64,000 bases of DNA. Source: Streptomyces sp. MJM8645 (GTDB lineage Bacteria > Actinomycetota > Actinomycetes > Streptomycetales > Streptomycetaceae). The position numbers and the translations under genes are program-made. Within the stretch, counting starts at the first letter, position 1; each line of letters starts with the position of its first letter. This document shows, in pieces, positions 43,525 to 52,652 of this stretch. Location: contig NZ_LJJF01000001.1 of assembly GCF_001625365.1 (NCBI RefSeq), positions 6,194,501 to 6,258,500 of the forward strand, written 5' to 3'. Below the pieces are notes generated by a model. It searched no databases. It worked only from the letters and a program-made list of their open reading frames with translations, and had not been told where the DNA came from.

Positions 43525-44280
43525 ATGATCGGCCTCGTTCTGGCAGCCGGCGCCGGCCGCCGGCTGCGCCCGTACACCGACACCCTGCCCAAGGCGCTGG
43601 TGCCGGTCGACGGGGAGCGGACCGTGCTGGACCTCACCCTCGGCAACTTCGCCGAGGTCGGCATCCGTGAGGCCGCGATCGTCGTCGGCTACCGCAAGGA
43701 AGCGGTGTACGACCGCAAGGACGCCCTGGAGAGCAAGTACGGCGTCAAGCTCCACCTGGTCGAGAACGACAAGGCCGAGGAGTGGAACAACGCGTACTCG
43801 CTCTGGTGCGCCCGCGAGCTCTTCGCCGAGGGCCTGCTGCTGGCCAACGGCGACACCGTGCACCCGTCGTCCGTGCAGCGCACCATGCTGGAGGGCAACC
43901 AGCGCCTCGTCGAGGCCGGCACCGCCCCCGGCATCCTGCTGGCCCTCGACACGGTGAAGAAGCTCGCCGACGAGGAGATGAAGGTCGTCGTCGACCCGGC
44001 CGCCGGCATGCGCCGCATCACCAAGCTGATGGACCCCACCGAGGCCACCGGCGAGTACATCGGCGTCACCGTGATCAACCCCGCCGCCGCCGCCGACCTG
44101 ACCGACGCGCTGCGCGCCACCTACGAGCGTGACCCGCAGCTGTACTACGAGGACGGCTACCAGGAGATGGTCGACCGCGGCCTGCGGATCGACGTGCAGC
44201 CGATCGGCGAGGTCTCCTGGGTCGAGGTCGACAACCACGACGACCTGGCGAAGGCGCGGGAGATCGCGTGCCAGTACTGA
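43525..44280 (+). CDS. NTP transferase (cytidylyltransferase-like)
   Basis: This 251-residue nucleotidyltransferase opens with the P-loop-like signature LVLAAGAGRRLRPYTDTLPK. WNNAYSLWCARELFAEGLLLANGD follows, resembling CTP:phosphocholine cytidylyltransferases of the LicC type more than sugar-phosphate thymidylyltransferases. It probably activates a phospho-alcohol as its CDP derivative. ATG 43525 follows CAGGAG. It overlaps the next gene by 13 bases, and the two together could make a CDP-polyol from dihydroxyacetone phosphate. Confidence 0.85.
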   Translation: MIGLVLAAGAGRRLRPYTDTLPKALVPVDGERTVLDLTLGNFAEVGIREAAIVVGYRKEAVYDRKDALESKYGVKLHLVENDKAEEWNNAYSLWCARELFAEGLLLANGDTVHPSSVQRTMLEGNQRLVEAGTAPGILLALDTVKKLADEEMKVVVDPAAGMRRITKLMDPTEATGEYIGVTVINPAAAADLTDALRATYERDPQLYYEDGYQEMVDRGLRIDVQPIGEVSWVEVDNHDDLAKAREIACQY

Positions 44281-45329
44281 CCCGGCTGGTTCCGTCGCCG
44301 CTGTTCGTCGAGGTCCGCCCGGGCGCGCTGGACGCGCTCGGCGGCATCCTCGCCGACCAGCGGCTGTCCGCCTCGGGCCGGATCGCGGTGGCGATCAGCA
44401 ACGGCTCTGGCGCGGCGATGCGCCGGCGCCTGGAGCCGGCCCTGCCCGGCGCCGACTGGTACAACGTCGACGACGGCAGCCTGGACAGCGCGGTGCGCCT
44501 GGCCGAGTCGGTGCGCGGCGGGCACTACGACGCGATGGTCGGCCTCGGCGGTGGCAAGATCATCGACGCCGCCAAGTACGCCGCCGCCCGGGTCGGCCTG
44601 CCGCTGGTCGCGGTCGCCACCAACCTGGCCCACGACGGCATCTGTTCGCCGGTCTCCACGCTCGACAACGACGCCGGCCGCGGCTCCTACGGGGTGCCCA
44701 GCCCGATCGGCATCATCGTCGACCTGGACGTGATCCGGCAGGCCCCGCCGCGCTTCGTGGCAGCCGGCATCGGCGACGTGGTCTCCAACATCTCCGCCTG
44801 CGCGGACTGGGAGTTGTCGCACGCGGTCACCGGCGAGCCGGTGGACGGACTGGCCGTGGCGATGGCCCGCTCGGCCGGCGAGAACCTGCTGCGGCACCCA
44901 GGTAACACTCAGGATCAGGACCTCCTCACGGCCCTCGCGGAAGCCCTGGTACTGTCCGGCATCGCGATGAACATCGCGGGCAGCACCCGGCCTTCCTCGG
45001 GTGCCTGCCACGAGATCTCGCATGCTCTGGACGTGCTGTACCCCAAGCGTTCCGCCCAGCACGGCGAACAGGTCGGCCTCGGCGCCGCGTTCGCCAGCTT
45101 CCTGCGGGGCGAGCGCGAGCTGACCGGTCTGATCGTGGAGCGCCTGGCGAGCCATGGACTGCCGGTGACCGCAGCTCAGATCGGTTTCACCGAGGCGGAG
45201 TTCACCGACGCGGTGCACTACGCTCCGAACACCCGCCCGGGGCGCTTCACCATCCTTGAGCACCTCGACCTCTCCCCCTCAGCAATCAGGGACGCGTACG
45301 CCGACTATGTCCAAGCCGTCAACAGCTGA
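44268..45329 (+). CDS. Glycerol-1-phosphate dehydrogenase-like iron/zinc alcohol dehydrogenase
   Basis: The 353-residue protein resembles G1P dehydrogenases (archaeal EgsA, bacterial AraM). It has nucleotide-binding GLGGGKIIDAAKYAA, the substrate loop NLAHDGICSPVS and metal ligands in AAGIGDVVSN (Asp), STRPSSGACHEISHALD (His) and QHGEQVGLG (His). The expected reaction is NAD(P)H reduction of dihydroxyacetone phosphate to sn-glycerol-1-phosphate. It starts at GTG 44268 inside the preceding gene and overlaps the next one by 23 bases, a tight operon. Confidence 0.88.
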   Translation: MPVLTRLVPSPLFVEVRPGALDALGGILADQRLSASGRIAVAISNGSGAAMRRRLEPALPGADWYNVDDGSLDSAVRLAESVRGGHYDAMVGLGGGKIIDAAKYAAARVGLPLVAVATNLAHDGICSPVSTLDNDAGRGSYGVPSPIGIIVDLDVIRQAPPRFVAAGIGDVVSNISACADWELSHAVTGEPVDGLAVAMARSAGENLLRHPGNTQDQDLLTALAEALVLSGIAMNIAGSTRPSSGACHEISHALDVLYPKRSAQHGEQVGLGAAFASFLRGERELTGLIVERLASHGLPVTAAQIGFTEAEFTDAVHYAPNTRPGRFTILEHLDLSPSAIRDAYADYVQAVNS

Positions 45330-46158
45330 CCCCTCCACCACGGGCGCCGAGCGGCCCCCGGTGGACCTGACCCGCCGGCCCTCGATCGAGGAACTGCGCG
45401 CGGTGATCCACCCGGAGGGCATGCTCCAGCGCCGCAGCGCCGAGCACTGGGCCGGGCGCCTGTACATGCGGCGGATCTCGCTGCGGATCACCCGCGTGCT
45501 CTCCACCGTGACGGCGATCACGCCGAACGGCCTGACATACCTGATGATGTTCACCGGCGTCCTGGCCGGCGTCGCGCTGGTCGTACCGGGCATCGCGGGC
45601 GCGGTCCTGGGGGCCCTGCTGATCCAGGTCTACCTGCTGCTGGACTGCGTGGACGGCGAGGTGGCCCGCTGGCGCCGGCAGACCTCGCTCACCGGCGTCT
45701 ACCTGGACCGGGTCGGCCACTACATGTCCGAGGCGGCCCTGCTCACCGGGCTGGGCCTGCGCGCCACCGACCTGCTGCACCGCGAGGGCGGCGGCTCGCA
45801 CTGGGAGTGGGCGTTCCTGGGCACGCTGGCCGCGCTCGGCGCGATCCTGATCAAGTCCGAGACGGACCTGGTGGACGTGGCCCGGGCCCGCAGCGGCCTG
45901 ACGGCGGTCGAGGACAGCGCCGCGGTGCCGCGCTCGTCCTCGGTGGCCAAGGCCCGCCGGGCGGCCTCCTTCCTGAAGTTCCACCGCCTGGTCGGCGCGG
46001 TCGAGGCCTCGCTGCTGATCCTCGCGGCCGGGATCGCCGACGCCGTCCACGGCGGGCTGTTCTTCACCCGGATCGCGGTGGTGGCGCTGGCGGCGATCGC
46101 CATGCTGCAGACCGTGCTGCACCTGCTGAGCATCGTCCTCTCCAGCAGGCTGCGATGA
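45307..46158 (+). CDS. CDP-alcohol phosphatidyltransferase family protein
   Basis: This 283-residue integral membrane enzyme is expected to move a phospho-alcohol from a CDP carrier. The signature D-x2-D-G-x2-A-R-x8-G-x3-D-x3-D is present as DCVDGEVARWRRQTSLTG followed by VYLDRVGHY. The last Asp, normally the catalytic base, is His at about residue 138. About five or six transmembrane helices are visible. ATG 45307 lies within the dehydrogenase gene, and its own stop overlaps the next ATG (ATGA). Confidence 0.9.
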   Translation: MSKPSTADPSTTGAERPPVDLTRRPSIEELRAVIHPEGMLQRRSAEHWAGRLYMRRISLRITRVLSTVTAITPNGLTYLMMFTGVLAGVALVVPGIAGAVLGALLIQVYLLLDCVDGEVARWRRQTSLTGVYLDRVGHYMSEAALLTGLGLRATDLLHREGGGSHWEWAFLGTLAALGAILIKSETDLVDVARARSGLTAVEDSAAVPRSSSVAKARRAASFLKFHRLVGAVEASLLILAAGIADAVHGGLFFTRIAVVALAAIAMLQTVLHLLSIVLSSRLR

Positions 46159-47054
46159 GCGCCCCGACCAGCGCGGAGAGCTTCCGCCTCGGAGCCGTCA
46201 TCATCACCATGGGCAACCGCCCCGAGGAACTGGCCGCCCTGATCGACTCGGTGCGCGCCCAGGAGGGCGCGGCGGTCGAGCTGGCCGTGGTGGGCCAGGG
46301 CGCCGAGCTGCCGCCGCTGCCGGAGGGCGTGCGCAGCGTCGAGCTGCCGGAGAACCTCGGCATCCCGGGCGGGCGCAACGTCGGCATCGAGCTGTTCGGC
46401 CGCGACGGCCGGGACGTGGACGCCGTCCTCTTCCTGGACGACGACGGGCACCTGCCGCGCACCGACTCGGCCCGCCTGCTGCGCGAGGCCTTCACCGCCG
46501 ACCCGGAGCTGGGCATCGTGGCCTTCCGGATCGCCGACCCCGACACCGGCGTGACCCAGCGTCGGCACGTCCCCCGGCTGCGCGCCAGCGACCCGCTGCG
46601 CTCGTCCCGGGTGACCACCTTCCTGGGCGGCGCGACCGCCGTGCGCTGCGCGGTGTTCGAGCAGGCCGGGCAGCTGCCCGCGGAGTTCTTCTACGCCCAC
46701 GAGGAGACCGACCTCGCGTGGCGCGCGGCGGACGCCGGCTGGGCCATCGACTACCGCGCGGACGTGGTGCTGCACCACCCGACGACCTCGCCCGCGCGGC
46801 ACGCCACCTACTTCCACAACATTGCCCGTAACAGGGTTTGGCTCGCCAGACGGAACCTTCCGGCCCTGTTGGTGCCTCTCTATCTGGGAACCTGGTTCCT
46901 GCTGACCCTGGCCCGCCGCCCCTCCTCGGAGGCGCTGAAGGCCTGGTGGGGCGGGTTCCGGGCGGGCTGGCGCGAACCCTGCGGTCCGCGGCGGCCCATG
47001 CGATGGCGTACCGTTTGGCGATTGACCAGGCTGGGCCGGCCACCGGTCATCTGA
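46155..47054 (+). CDS. Family 2 glycosyltransferase
   Basis: This 299-residue GT-A fold glycosyltransferase has LGAVIITMGNRPEELAALID at the N-terminus, ENLGIPGGRNVGIE, the metal/nucleotide-binding LFLDDDGHL and the acceptor-side FFYAHEETDLAWRAADAGW. The C-terminal ~60 residues hold a hydrophobic segment that may anchor it to the membrane. By context it glycosylates the lipid-linked product of the upstream phosphotransferase. It starts at ATG 46155, overlapping the previous stop. Confidence 0.9.
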   Translation: MSAPTSAESFRLGAVIITMGNRPEELAALIDSVRAQEGAAVELAVVGQGAELPPLPEGVRSVELPENLGIPGGRNVGIELFGRDGRDVDAVLFLDDDGHLPRTDSARLLREAFTADPELGIVAFRIADPDTGVTQRRHVPRLRASDPLRSSRVTTFLGGATAVRCAVFEQAGQLPAEFFYAHEETDLAWRAADAGWAIDYRADVVLHHPTTSPARHATYFHNIARNRVWLARRNLPALLVPLYLGTWFLLTLARRPSSEALKAWWGGFRAGWREPCGPRRPMRWRTVWRLTRLGRPPVI

Positions 47055-47190
47055 TCGAATGATCGATCGCTGCGGCCGGTGACCACACACCGGCCGGACT
47101 CTCCCCGTGATCCAGTGGATCCCCATCGGCGCAAGGCCGGCGGACCCCCGTCGACCGGCCGCCCCGACCGATCCCGCGTGAAGGACGAAT

Positions 47191-48132
47191 GTGTCGACAG
47201 TGAGTGAACCCGTCAGCCTCTCATCCCCCAGGGGGGTGGACGCGGGCCTGACCCCCAAGCAGCTTGCGGACAAGTACGGCCTGGCCGTGAGCGGCAGGCG
47301 GCCCGGCCTGATTGCCTACACCAAGCAGCTCTGGGCCCGGCGCCACTTCATCTGGGCCTTCGCCACCGCCCGCCTGGTGGCCCAGTACACCGACGCCAAG
47401 CTCGGCCAGCTGTGGCAGGTCGTGACGCCGCTGCTGAACTGCGCGGTGTTTTACCTGGTCTTCGGTGTGATTCTGAAGAGCAAGGACAACTTCCCGCCGG
47501 ACACCTACATCGCCTGGCTCTGCATCGGTGTCTTCGTCTTCCAGTTCACCCAGAACGCGGTGCAGTCCGGCACCCGGGCGATCGCCGACAACCTCGGGCT
47601 GATCCGCGCGCTGCACTTCCCCCGGGCCTCGCTGCCGATCGCGTTCACCGTGATCCAGCTCCAGCAGCTGCTGATCTCGATGGTGGTGCTGGTCGGCACC
47701 GTGCTGGTCAGCGGCATCAAGCCGGGCCGGACCTGGCTGCTGATCATCCCGGCCCTGGTGCTGCAGATGATGTTCAACACGGGCATCGCCCTGGTCATGG
47801 CGCGGCTCGGCTCCAAGACCAGCGACATCTCCCAGCTGATCCCCTTCGTGATGCGGGCCTGGATGTTCCTGTCCGGCGTGATGTTCAGCATCCAGGACAA
47901 GATCCAGGAGTGGCCCAAGTACATCCAGACGCTGATGGCCCTCAACCCGGCCTCGGTCTACATGGATCTGCTGCGGCACGCCTTCGCGCCGATCATCTAC
48001 AACAAGCACCAGCCCCAGCACCAGGAACTCCCGCTCCACCAGTGGACCTACGGCATTGGGTGGGCGGTCGTGATGTTCGTGATCGGATACGTCTTCTTCT
48101 GGAAGGCCGAGGAGGAGTACGGCCGTGGCTGA
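47191..48132 (+). CDS. ABC-2 exporter permease (TagG/Wzm-type)
   Basis: This 313-residue polysaccharide/teichoic-acid-type exporter permease has six predicted transmembrane helices, starting around LGQLWQVVTPLLNCAVFYLVF. The amphipathic N-terminal segment is typical of TagG. Conserved pieces include NLGLIRALHFPRASLP and MRAWMFLSGVMFS. Its stop overlaps the ATPase start by 8 bases. It would export the glycoconjugate made by the four upstream genes. GTG 47191 is used as start. Confidence 0.9.
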   Translation: MSTVSEPVSLSSPRGVDAGLTPKQLADKYGLAVSGRRPGLIAYTKQLWARRHFIWAFATARLVAQYTDAKLGQLWQVVTPLLNCAVFYLVFGVILKSKDNFPPDTYIAWLCIGVFVFQFTQNAVQSGTRAIADNLGLIRALHFPRASLPIAFTVIQLQQLLISMVVLVGTVLVSGIKPGRTWLLIIPALVLQMMFNTGIALVMARLGSKTSDISQLIPFVMRAWMFLSGVMFSIQDKIQEWPKYIQTLMALNPASVYMDLLRHAFAPIIYNKHQPQHQELPLHQWTYGIGWAVVMFVIGYVFFWKAEEEYGRG

Positions 48133-48934
48133 CGTCGAACTGAGCAAGCTGGACACCGTCCGGGACGCGGACGTCGCCCGCGAGCCCACCGTCGTCGTCG
48201 ACGACGTGCACATCGTCTACCGGGTGCACGGCGCCGGCTCCGGCAAGGGCAGCGCCACCTCGGCGATGAGCCGCATCATCAGCCGCAAGCGCTCCGCGGG
48301 CGTGCGCGAGGTGCACGCCGTGCGCGGCGTCAGCTTCACCGCCTACAAGGGCGAGGCGATCGGCCTGATCGGCTCCAACGGCTCCGGCAAGTCGACCATG
48401 CTGGCCGCCATCGCGGGCCTGCTGCCGACCGAGAAGGGCGGCATCTACACCAACGGCCAGCCCTCGCTGCTGGGCGTGAACGCGGCGCTGATGAACGAGC
48501 TCACCGGTGAGCGCAACGTCATCCTCGGCTGCCTGGCGATGGGCATGGCGCCGGCCGACGTGCGCAGCCGCTACGAGGACATCGTCGAGTTCTCCGGCAT
48601 CAACGAGAAGGGCGACTTCATCTCGCTGCCGATGCGCACGTACTCCTCCGGCATGGGCGCCCGCCTGCGCTTCGCCATCGCCGCCGCGAAGACCCACGAC
48701 GTGCTGCTGATCGACGAGGCGCTGGCCACCGGCGACCAGGCGTTCCAGCAGCGCAGCAAGAAGCGGATCGACGAACTGCGCAAGTCCGCCGGTACGGTCT
48801 TCCTGGTCAGCCACGACAACAGCTCGATCCGCGAGGTCTGCGAGCGGACGATCTGGATCGAGGCCGGCGAGCTGATCATGGACGGCCCGACCGAAGAGGT
48901 CGTCGGCCGCTACGAGCGCGGCGAACGCCCGTAA
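48125..48934 (+). CDS. ABC-2 exporter ATPase (TagH/Wzt-type)
   Basis: The 269-residue ATPase has Walker A GLIGSNGSGKSTM, the signature TYSSGMGARLRFAIA and Walker B VLLIDEALATGD, all characteristic of TagH/Wzt proteins that drive export of teichoic acid or polysaccharide. The N-terminal extension before the first strand is also typical. There is no C-terminal substrate-binding Wzt domain. A terminator follows. Confidence 0.93.
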   Translation: MADVELSKLDTVRDADVAREPTVVVDDVHIVYRVHGAGSGKGSATSAMSRIISRKRSAGVREVHAVRGVSFTAYKGEAIGLIGSNGSGKSTMLAAIAGLLPTEKGGIYTNGQPSLLGVNAALMNELTGERNVILGCLAMGMAPADVRSRYEDIVEFSGINEKGDFISLPMRTYSSGMGARLRFAIAAAKTHDVLLIDEALATGDQAFQQRSKKRIDELRKSAGTVFLVSHDNSSIREVCERTIWIEAGELIMDGPTEEVVGRYERGERP

Positions 48935-48946
48935 TAACAGGCCGTC

Positions 48947-48986
48947 CAGGGGGCCGGTTCCGGGGATTTCCGGGGCCGGCCCCCTG
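48947..48986 (+). terminator. Terminator of the TagGH cassette
   Basis: CAGGGGGCCGG (48947-48957) pairs perfectly with 48976-48986, 12 bases after the tagH-like stop. It separates the cassette from the hopanoid operon; the remaining ~200 bases to hpnC show no gene. Confidence 0.75.
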
Positions 48987-49184
48987 TTCGTGCGCCCCCG
49001 TCGGTGCCCCGGGTGGCCCGCCGCCGCGGGGGTGAGCGCCCCCGTGCGCCGGGCGGGGCGCTCTTCTCCGGCGCGCCCCGTGGTGTCAGGCTGTATGCGC
49101 GGGGGCGGTGTGCCGGAGGTGGCGCCCCCGCTCGGACGCGTGTCCGAGTCGGGCCGGTGATGCCCAGCGGTGTAGAACGGGGGA

Positions 49185-50174
49185 GTGACAGCAGTGTCGG
49201 CTTCGGCCCAGCCCAGAGATACGTCGGTGAACCGCTCCGCGGGGGAGACCCTGGACAAGGCGGGCGCGGAGAACTTCCCGGTCGCCCCGTTCTTCCTGCC
49301 CGCGGCCTGGCGCGACGACCTGATGGCCGTCTACGGCTACGCCCGGCTGGTCGACGACGCCGGCGACGGCGACCTGGCCGATCCGGCCGCCACCGCCGCC
49401 CTGCTCGGGGTCGAGGCCACGCCTCCCGCCACTCCTTCGGCCCAGTCCGGCCCGCCGAGTCCGCAGGAGGTCGCCTTCCGCCTCGCACTGCTGGACGGAC
49501 TGGAGCGCGATCTCGACCGGGTCTTCGAGGCGGCGCTCCACCCGGGAGCCTCCGAGGGCCCCCGCCACCCGCTGCTGCGCAGCCTCGTGCCGCTGGTCGA
49601 CCGGCACGGGCTCACCCCGGAGCCGTTCCGCCGCCTGATCGAGGCCAACCGGGTGGACCAGACCACCACCCGCTACGCCGGCCACGACGACCTGATCGGC
49701 TACTGCACCCTCTCCGCCGACCCGGTCGGCCGCCTGGTGCTGGCCATCGCCGGCGTCGCCACCCCCGAGCGGATCGAGCTGTCCGACGCGATCTGCAGCG
49801 CCCTCCAGGTGGTCGAACACCTTCAGGACGTCGCCGAGGACCTCGCCCACGGACGGATCTACCTCCCCGCCGAGGACCTCGCCCGGTTCGGCGTCACCGA
49901 GGCGGACCTCGCCGCCCCCACCGCCAGCGGCCCGGTGCGCGAGCTGATCGCCTTCGAGGTGCAGCGGGCCCGCACCCTGCTCGACCGCGGCGCGCCATTG
50001 GTAGGTACGGTTCGGGGGAGGCTTCGACTGCTCCTGGCGGGATTCACCGCCGGCGGGTACGCGGCCCTGGCGGCCATCGAGGACGCCGGGTACGACGTGC
50101 TCGCGCAGCAGGCGAAGCCGAACAAGCGCCGCCTCGCAGCGAAGGCGGCGGCAATCTTCGCGAAGGGAAGGTGA
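49185..50174 (+). CDS. hpnC: Hydroxysqualene/squalene synthase subunit HpnC
   Basis: HpnC belongs to the trans-isoprenyl diphosphate synthase, head-to-head type. In the three-enzyme route it acts after HpnD, converting presqualene diphosphate to hydroxysqualene. The 329-residue protein shows ENFPVAPFFLP, the first Asp motif YARLVDDAGDGDL and a second QVVEHLQDVAED. An insertion of low-complexity residues (VEATPPATPSAQSG) follows the first motif. The GTG start is at 49185, with an in-frame GTG at 49194 possible. Its stop overlaps hpnD by GTGA. Confidence 0.93.
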   Translation: MTAVSASAQPRDTSVNRSAGETLDKAGAENFPVAPFFLPAAWRDDLMAVYGYARLVDDAGDGDLADPAATAALLGVEATPPATPSAQSGPPSPQEVAFRLALLDGLERDLDRVFEAALHPGASEGPRHPLLRSLVPLVDRHGLTPEPFRRLIEANRVDQTTTRYAGHDDLIGYCTLSADPVGRLVLAIAGVATPERIELSDAICSALQVVEHLQDVAEDLAHGRIYLPAEDLARFGVTEADLAAPTASGPVRELIAFEVQRARTLLDRGAPLVGTVRGRLRLLLAGFTAGGYAALAAIEDAGYDVLAQQAKPNKRRLAAKAAAIFAKGR

Positions 50175-51073
50175 ACGCCCGAGTGGCGGCATCACCACTG
50201 GCGTCGGCCCAGGTCATGGCGGCGTACCGGTACTGCGAGGCAGTCACCGGACTTCAGGCACGCAACTTCAGCTACGGCATCCGGTTGCTGCCCGAACCCA
50301 AGCGGCTGGCCATGTCGGCCCTCTACGCCCTGGCCCGCCGGGTCGACGACATCGGCGACGGGGACCTTCCGTCCGACCGCAAGGCCGAGGCGCTGGTGCG
50401 CACCCGGGAACTGGTGGACGAGGTCCGCGCCGGGGTGGTCGCTGAGGACGACACCGACCCGATCAAGGTCGCCCTGGCCGACGCGGCCCGGCGCTTCCCG
50501 ATCCCGCTCGGCGGCTTCGACGAACTGATCGACGGCGTCGAGATGGACCTCAAGGGCGCCGAGTACCAGACCTACGAGGAACTGAAGGTCTACTGCCGCT
50601 GCGTGGCCGGCTCGGTCGGCCGGCTCTCGCTCGGCGTGTACGGCTGCGACGACCCCGAGCGCGGCGCGGGCTACGCGGACACCCTGGGCCTGGCCCTGCA
50701 GCTCACCAACATCCTGCGCGACCTGCGCGAGGACGCCCTGAACGGCCGTACCTACCTGCCCGCCGAGGACCTGGCCCGGTTCGGCTGCGAGCAGGGCTTC
50801 GCGCTGCCCAGGCCGCCGGTCGGCGCCGACTTCACCGGCCTGGTGGCCTTCGAGGCCGCCCGCGCCCAGGCCGCCTTCGAGGAGGGCCTGCGGCTGCTGC
50901 CGATGCTCGACCGCCGCAGCCGGGCCTGCACCGCCGCGATGGCGGGGATCTACCACCGGCTGCTCGGCCGGATCGCCGCCGACCCCGAGTCCGTCCTGCG
51001 CGGCCGGGTCTCGCTGCCGGGCTGGGAGAAGGCGTACGTCGCGCTTTCCGGGCTCGCCGGGGGGCGTTCTTGA
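50171..51073 (+). CDS. hpnD: Presqualene diphosphate synthase HpnD
   Basis: HpnD condenses two farnesyl diphosphates to presqualene diphosphate. The 300-residue protein has ARNFSYGIRLLPEPKR, the first Asp motif YALARRVDDIGDGDL and the second LQLTNILRDLREDALNGRTYLP. The GTG start at 50171 overlaps the hpnC stop. A much longer open frame upstream is a shadow of hpnC. A gap of ~140 bases follows before hpnE. Confidence 0.94.
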   Translation: MNARVAASPLASAQVMAAYRYCEAVTGLQARNFSYGIRLLPEPKRLAMSALYALARRVDDIGDGDLPSDRKAEALVRTRELVDEVRAGVVAEDDTDPIKVALADAARRFPIPLGGFDELIDGVEMDLKGAEYQTYEELKVYCRCVAGSVGRLSLGVYGCDDPERGAGYADTLGLALQLTNILRDLREDALNGRTYLPAEDLARFGCEQGFALPRPPVGADFTGLVAFEAARAQAAFEEGLRLLPMLDRRSRACTAAMAGIYHRLLGRIAADPESVLRGRVSLPGWEKAYVALSGLAGGRS

Positions 51074-51215
51074 TTCTCACCGCAGTTCTGTCACGCTGTG
51101 TCAGCGGGGAATCACAAGCGGGCAGAGCAGTGTTGACCAGGACCGGGCCGGTCACGAGCGTGCCGGCCGGAGCGACCGCCGCAGGGCGGTCCAGCAATCG
51201 CGAGGGGGAGGGTCG

Positions 51216-52652
51216 ATGACCGGGCGAGCCGATGCCGCGCGCCCGGCCGCCGTGGTGGTCGGCGGCGGCCTGGCCGGGATCACCGCCGCGCTGCGGCTGG
51301 CCGAGGCCGACCACCGGGTCACGCTGGTCGAGGGGCGGCCCAGGCTCGGCGGGCTGGCGTTCTCCTTCCAGCGCGGCGAGCTGACCGTCGACAACGGCCA
51401 GCACGTCTACCTGCGCTGCTGCACCGCCTACCGCGGCCTGCTGGAGCGGCTCGGCGCCGCCCGGCTGGTCCACGTACAGGACCGGCTGGACGTTCCGGTG
51501 CTCTCCGTCGCCGGGCCGGACGCGGCCCCGGTGCGCACCCTCGGGCGGCTGCGCCGGGCCGGCCTGCCCGTTCCGCTGCACCTGGCCGGCAGCCTCGCCC
51601 GCTACCCGCACCTCGGGCCGGCCGACCGCGCCCGGGTGGTCCGCGGCGCGCTGGCGCTCCAGGGCCTGGACCTCGCCGACCCGGCACTGGACGAGATCTC
51701 CTTCGGCGAGTGGCTGCGCCGCAACGGGCAGAACGCGAACACCCTCGCCGCCCTCTGGGACCTGGTCGGCGTCGCCACCCTGAACGCCCGGGCCGACCAG
51801 GTGTCGCTGGCGCTGGCGGCGATGGTCTTCAAGACCGGCCTGCTCTCCGATCCGGGCGCCTCCGACATCGGCATGGCCGCCGTCCCGCTCGGCGTGATCC
51901 ACCACGACCGGGCGCTCGCCGAGCTGGAACGCGCGGGCGTGAAGGTGCTGCTGCGCGCCCGCGTGACGGAGCTCAAGCCGGCGGTGCCCCAGCACGCCGT
52001 CCATCTGGAAGGCGGCGCGGAGCCGCTCGCCGCCGAGACCGTCGTGCTGGCCGGCGCCCAGGACAGCGCGGCCGCCCTGCTGCCCCCGAACGCCCTCCCC
52101 GGCCAGGACCGGCTGGCCGACTTCGGTACCGCGCCGATCCTCAACGTGCACGTGGTCTACGACCGCAAGGTGCTGCGCCGGCCGTTCTTCGCCGCCCTCG
52201 GCTCCCCGGTGCAGTGGGTCTTCGACCGCACCGCGCACTCCGGCCTGGCCGGCTCCGGGCTCGGCCGGGCCCACCCCGGCGCCCAGTACCTGGCGCTCTC
52301 GCAGTCCGCCGTCCAGGACGAGATCGACCTGCCGGTCGCCGAGCTGCGCCGCCGGTACCTGCCGGAGCTGGCCCGGCTGCTCCCGGCCGCCGCCGGGGCC
52401 GAGGTGCTGGACTTCTTCGTCACCCGCGAGCGCACCGCCACCTTCGACCCGGCGCCCGGCAGCGCGCTGCTGCGCCCGTCGGCCCGTACCGACGTCCCCG
52501 GCCTGCTGCTGGCCGGCGCGTGGACGGCCACCGGCTGGCCCGCGACCATGGAGGGGGCCGTGCGCAGCGGCCACGCCGCGGCCGACGCGGCGCTCGCCGC
52601 GGCCGGCAGTCGGCTCCCGGCGGACCGGGGCGACGGGAGGTGGCCCCGGTGA
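51216..52652 (+). CDS. hpnE: Hydroxysqualene dehydroxylase HpnE
   Basis: HpnE is an FAD-dependent amine-oxidase/desaturase-like protein that reduces hydroxysqualene to squalene. The 478-residue protein has the dinucleotide fold AVVVGGGLAGITAALRLAEA, the GGLAFSF region, and the C-terminal FAD motif GLLLAGAWTATGWPATMEGA. ATG 51216 follows GGGGGAGGG. Its stop overlaps a GTG that could start the next gene. Confidence 0.93.
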   Translation: MTGRADAARPAAVVVGGGLAGITAALRLAEADHRVTLVEGRPRLGGLAFSFQRGELTVDNGQHVYLRCCTAYRGLLERLGAARLVHVQDRLDVPVLSVAGPDAAPVRTLGRLRRAGLPVPLHLAGSLARYPHLGPADRARVVRGALALQGLDLADPALDEISFGEWLRRNGQNANTLAALWDLVGVATLNARADQVSLALAAMVFKTGLLSDPGASDIGMAAVPLGVIHHDRALAELERAGVKVLLRARVTELKPAVPQHAVHLEGGAEPLAAETVVLAGAQDSAAALLPPNALPGQDRLADFGTAPILNVHVVYDRKVLRRPFFAALGSPVQWVFDRTAHSGLAGSGLGRAHPGAQYLALSQSAVQDEIDLPVAELRRRYLPELARLLPAAAGAEVLDFFVTRERTATFDPAPGSALLRPSARTDVPGLLLAGAWTATGWPATMEGAVRSGHAAADAALAAAGSRLPADRGDGRWPR

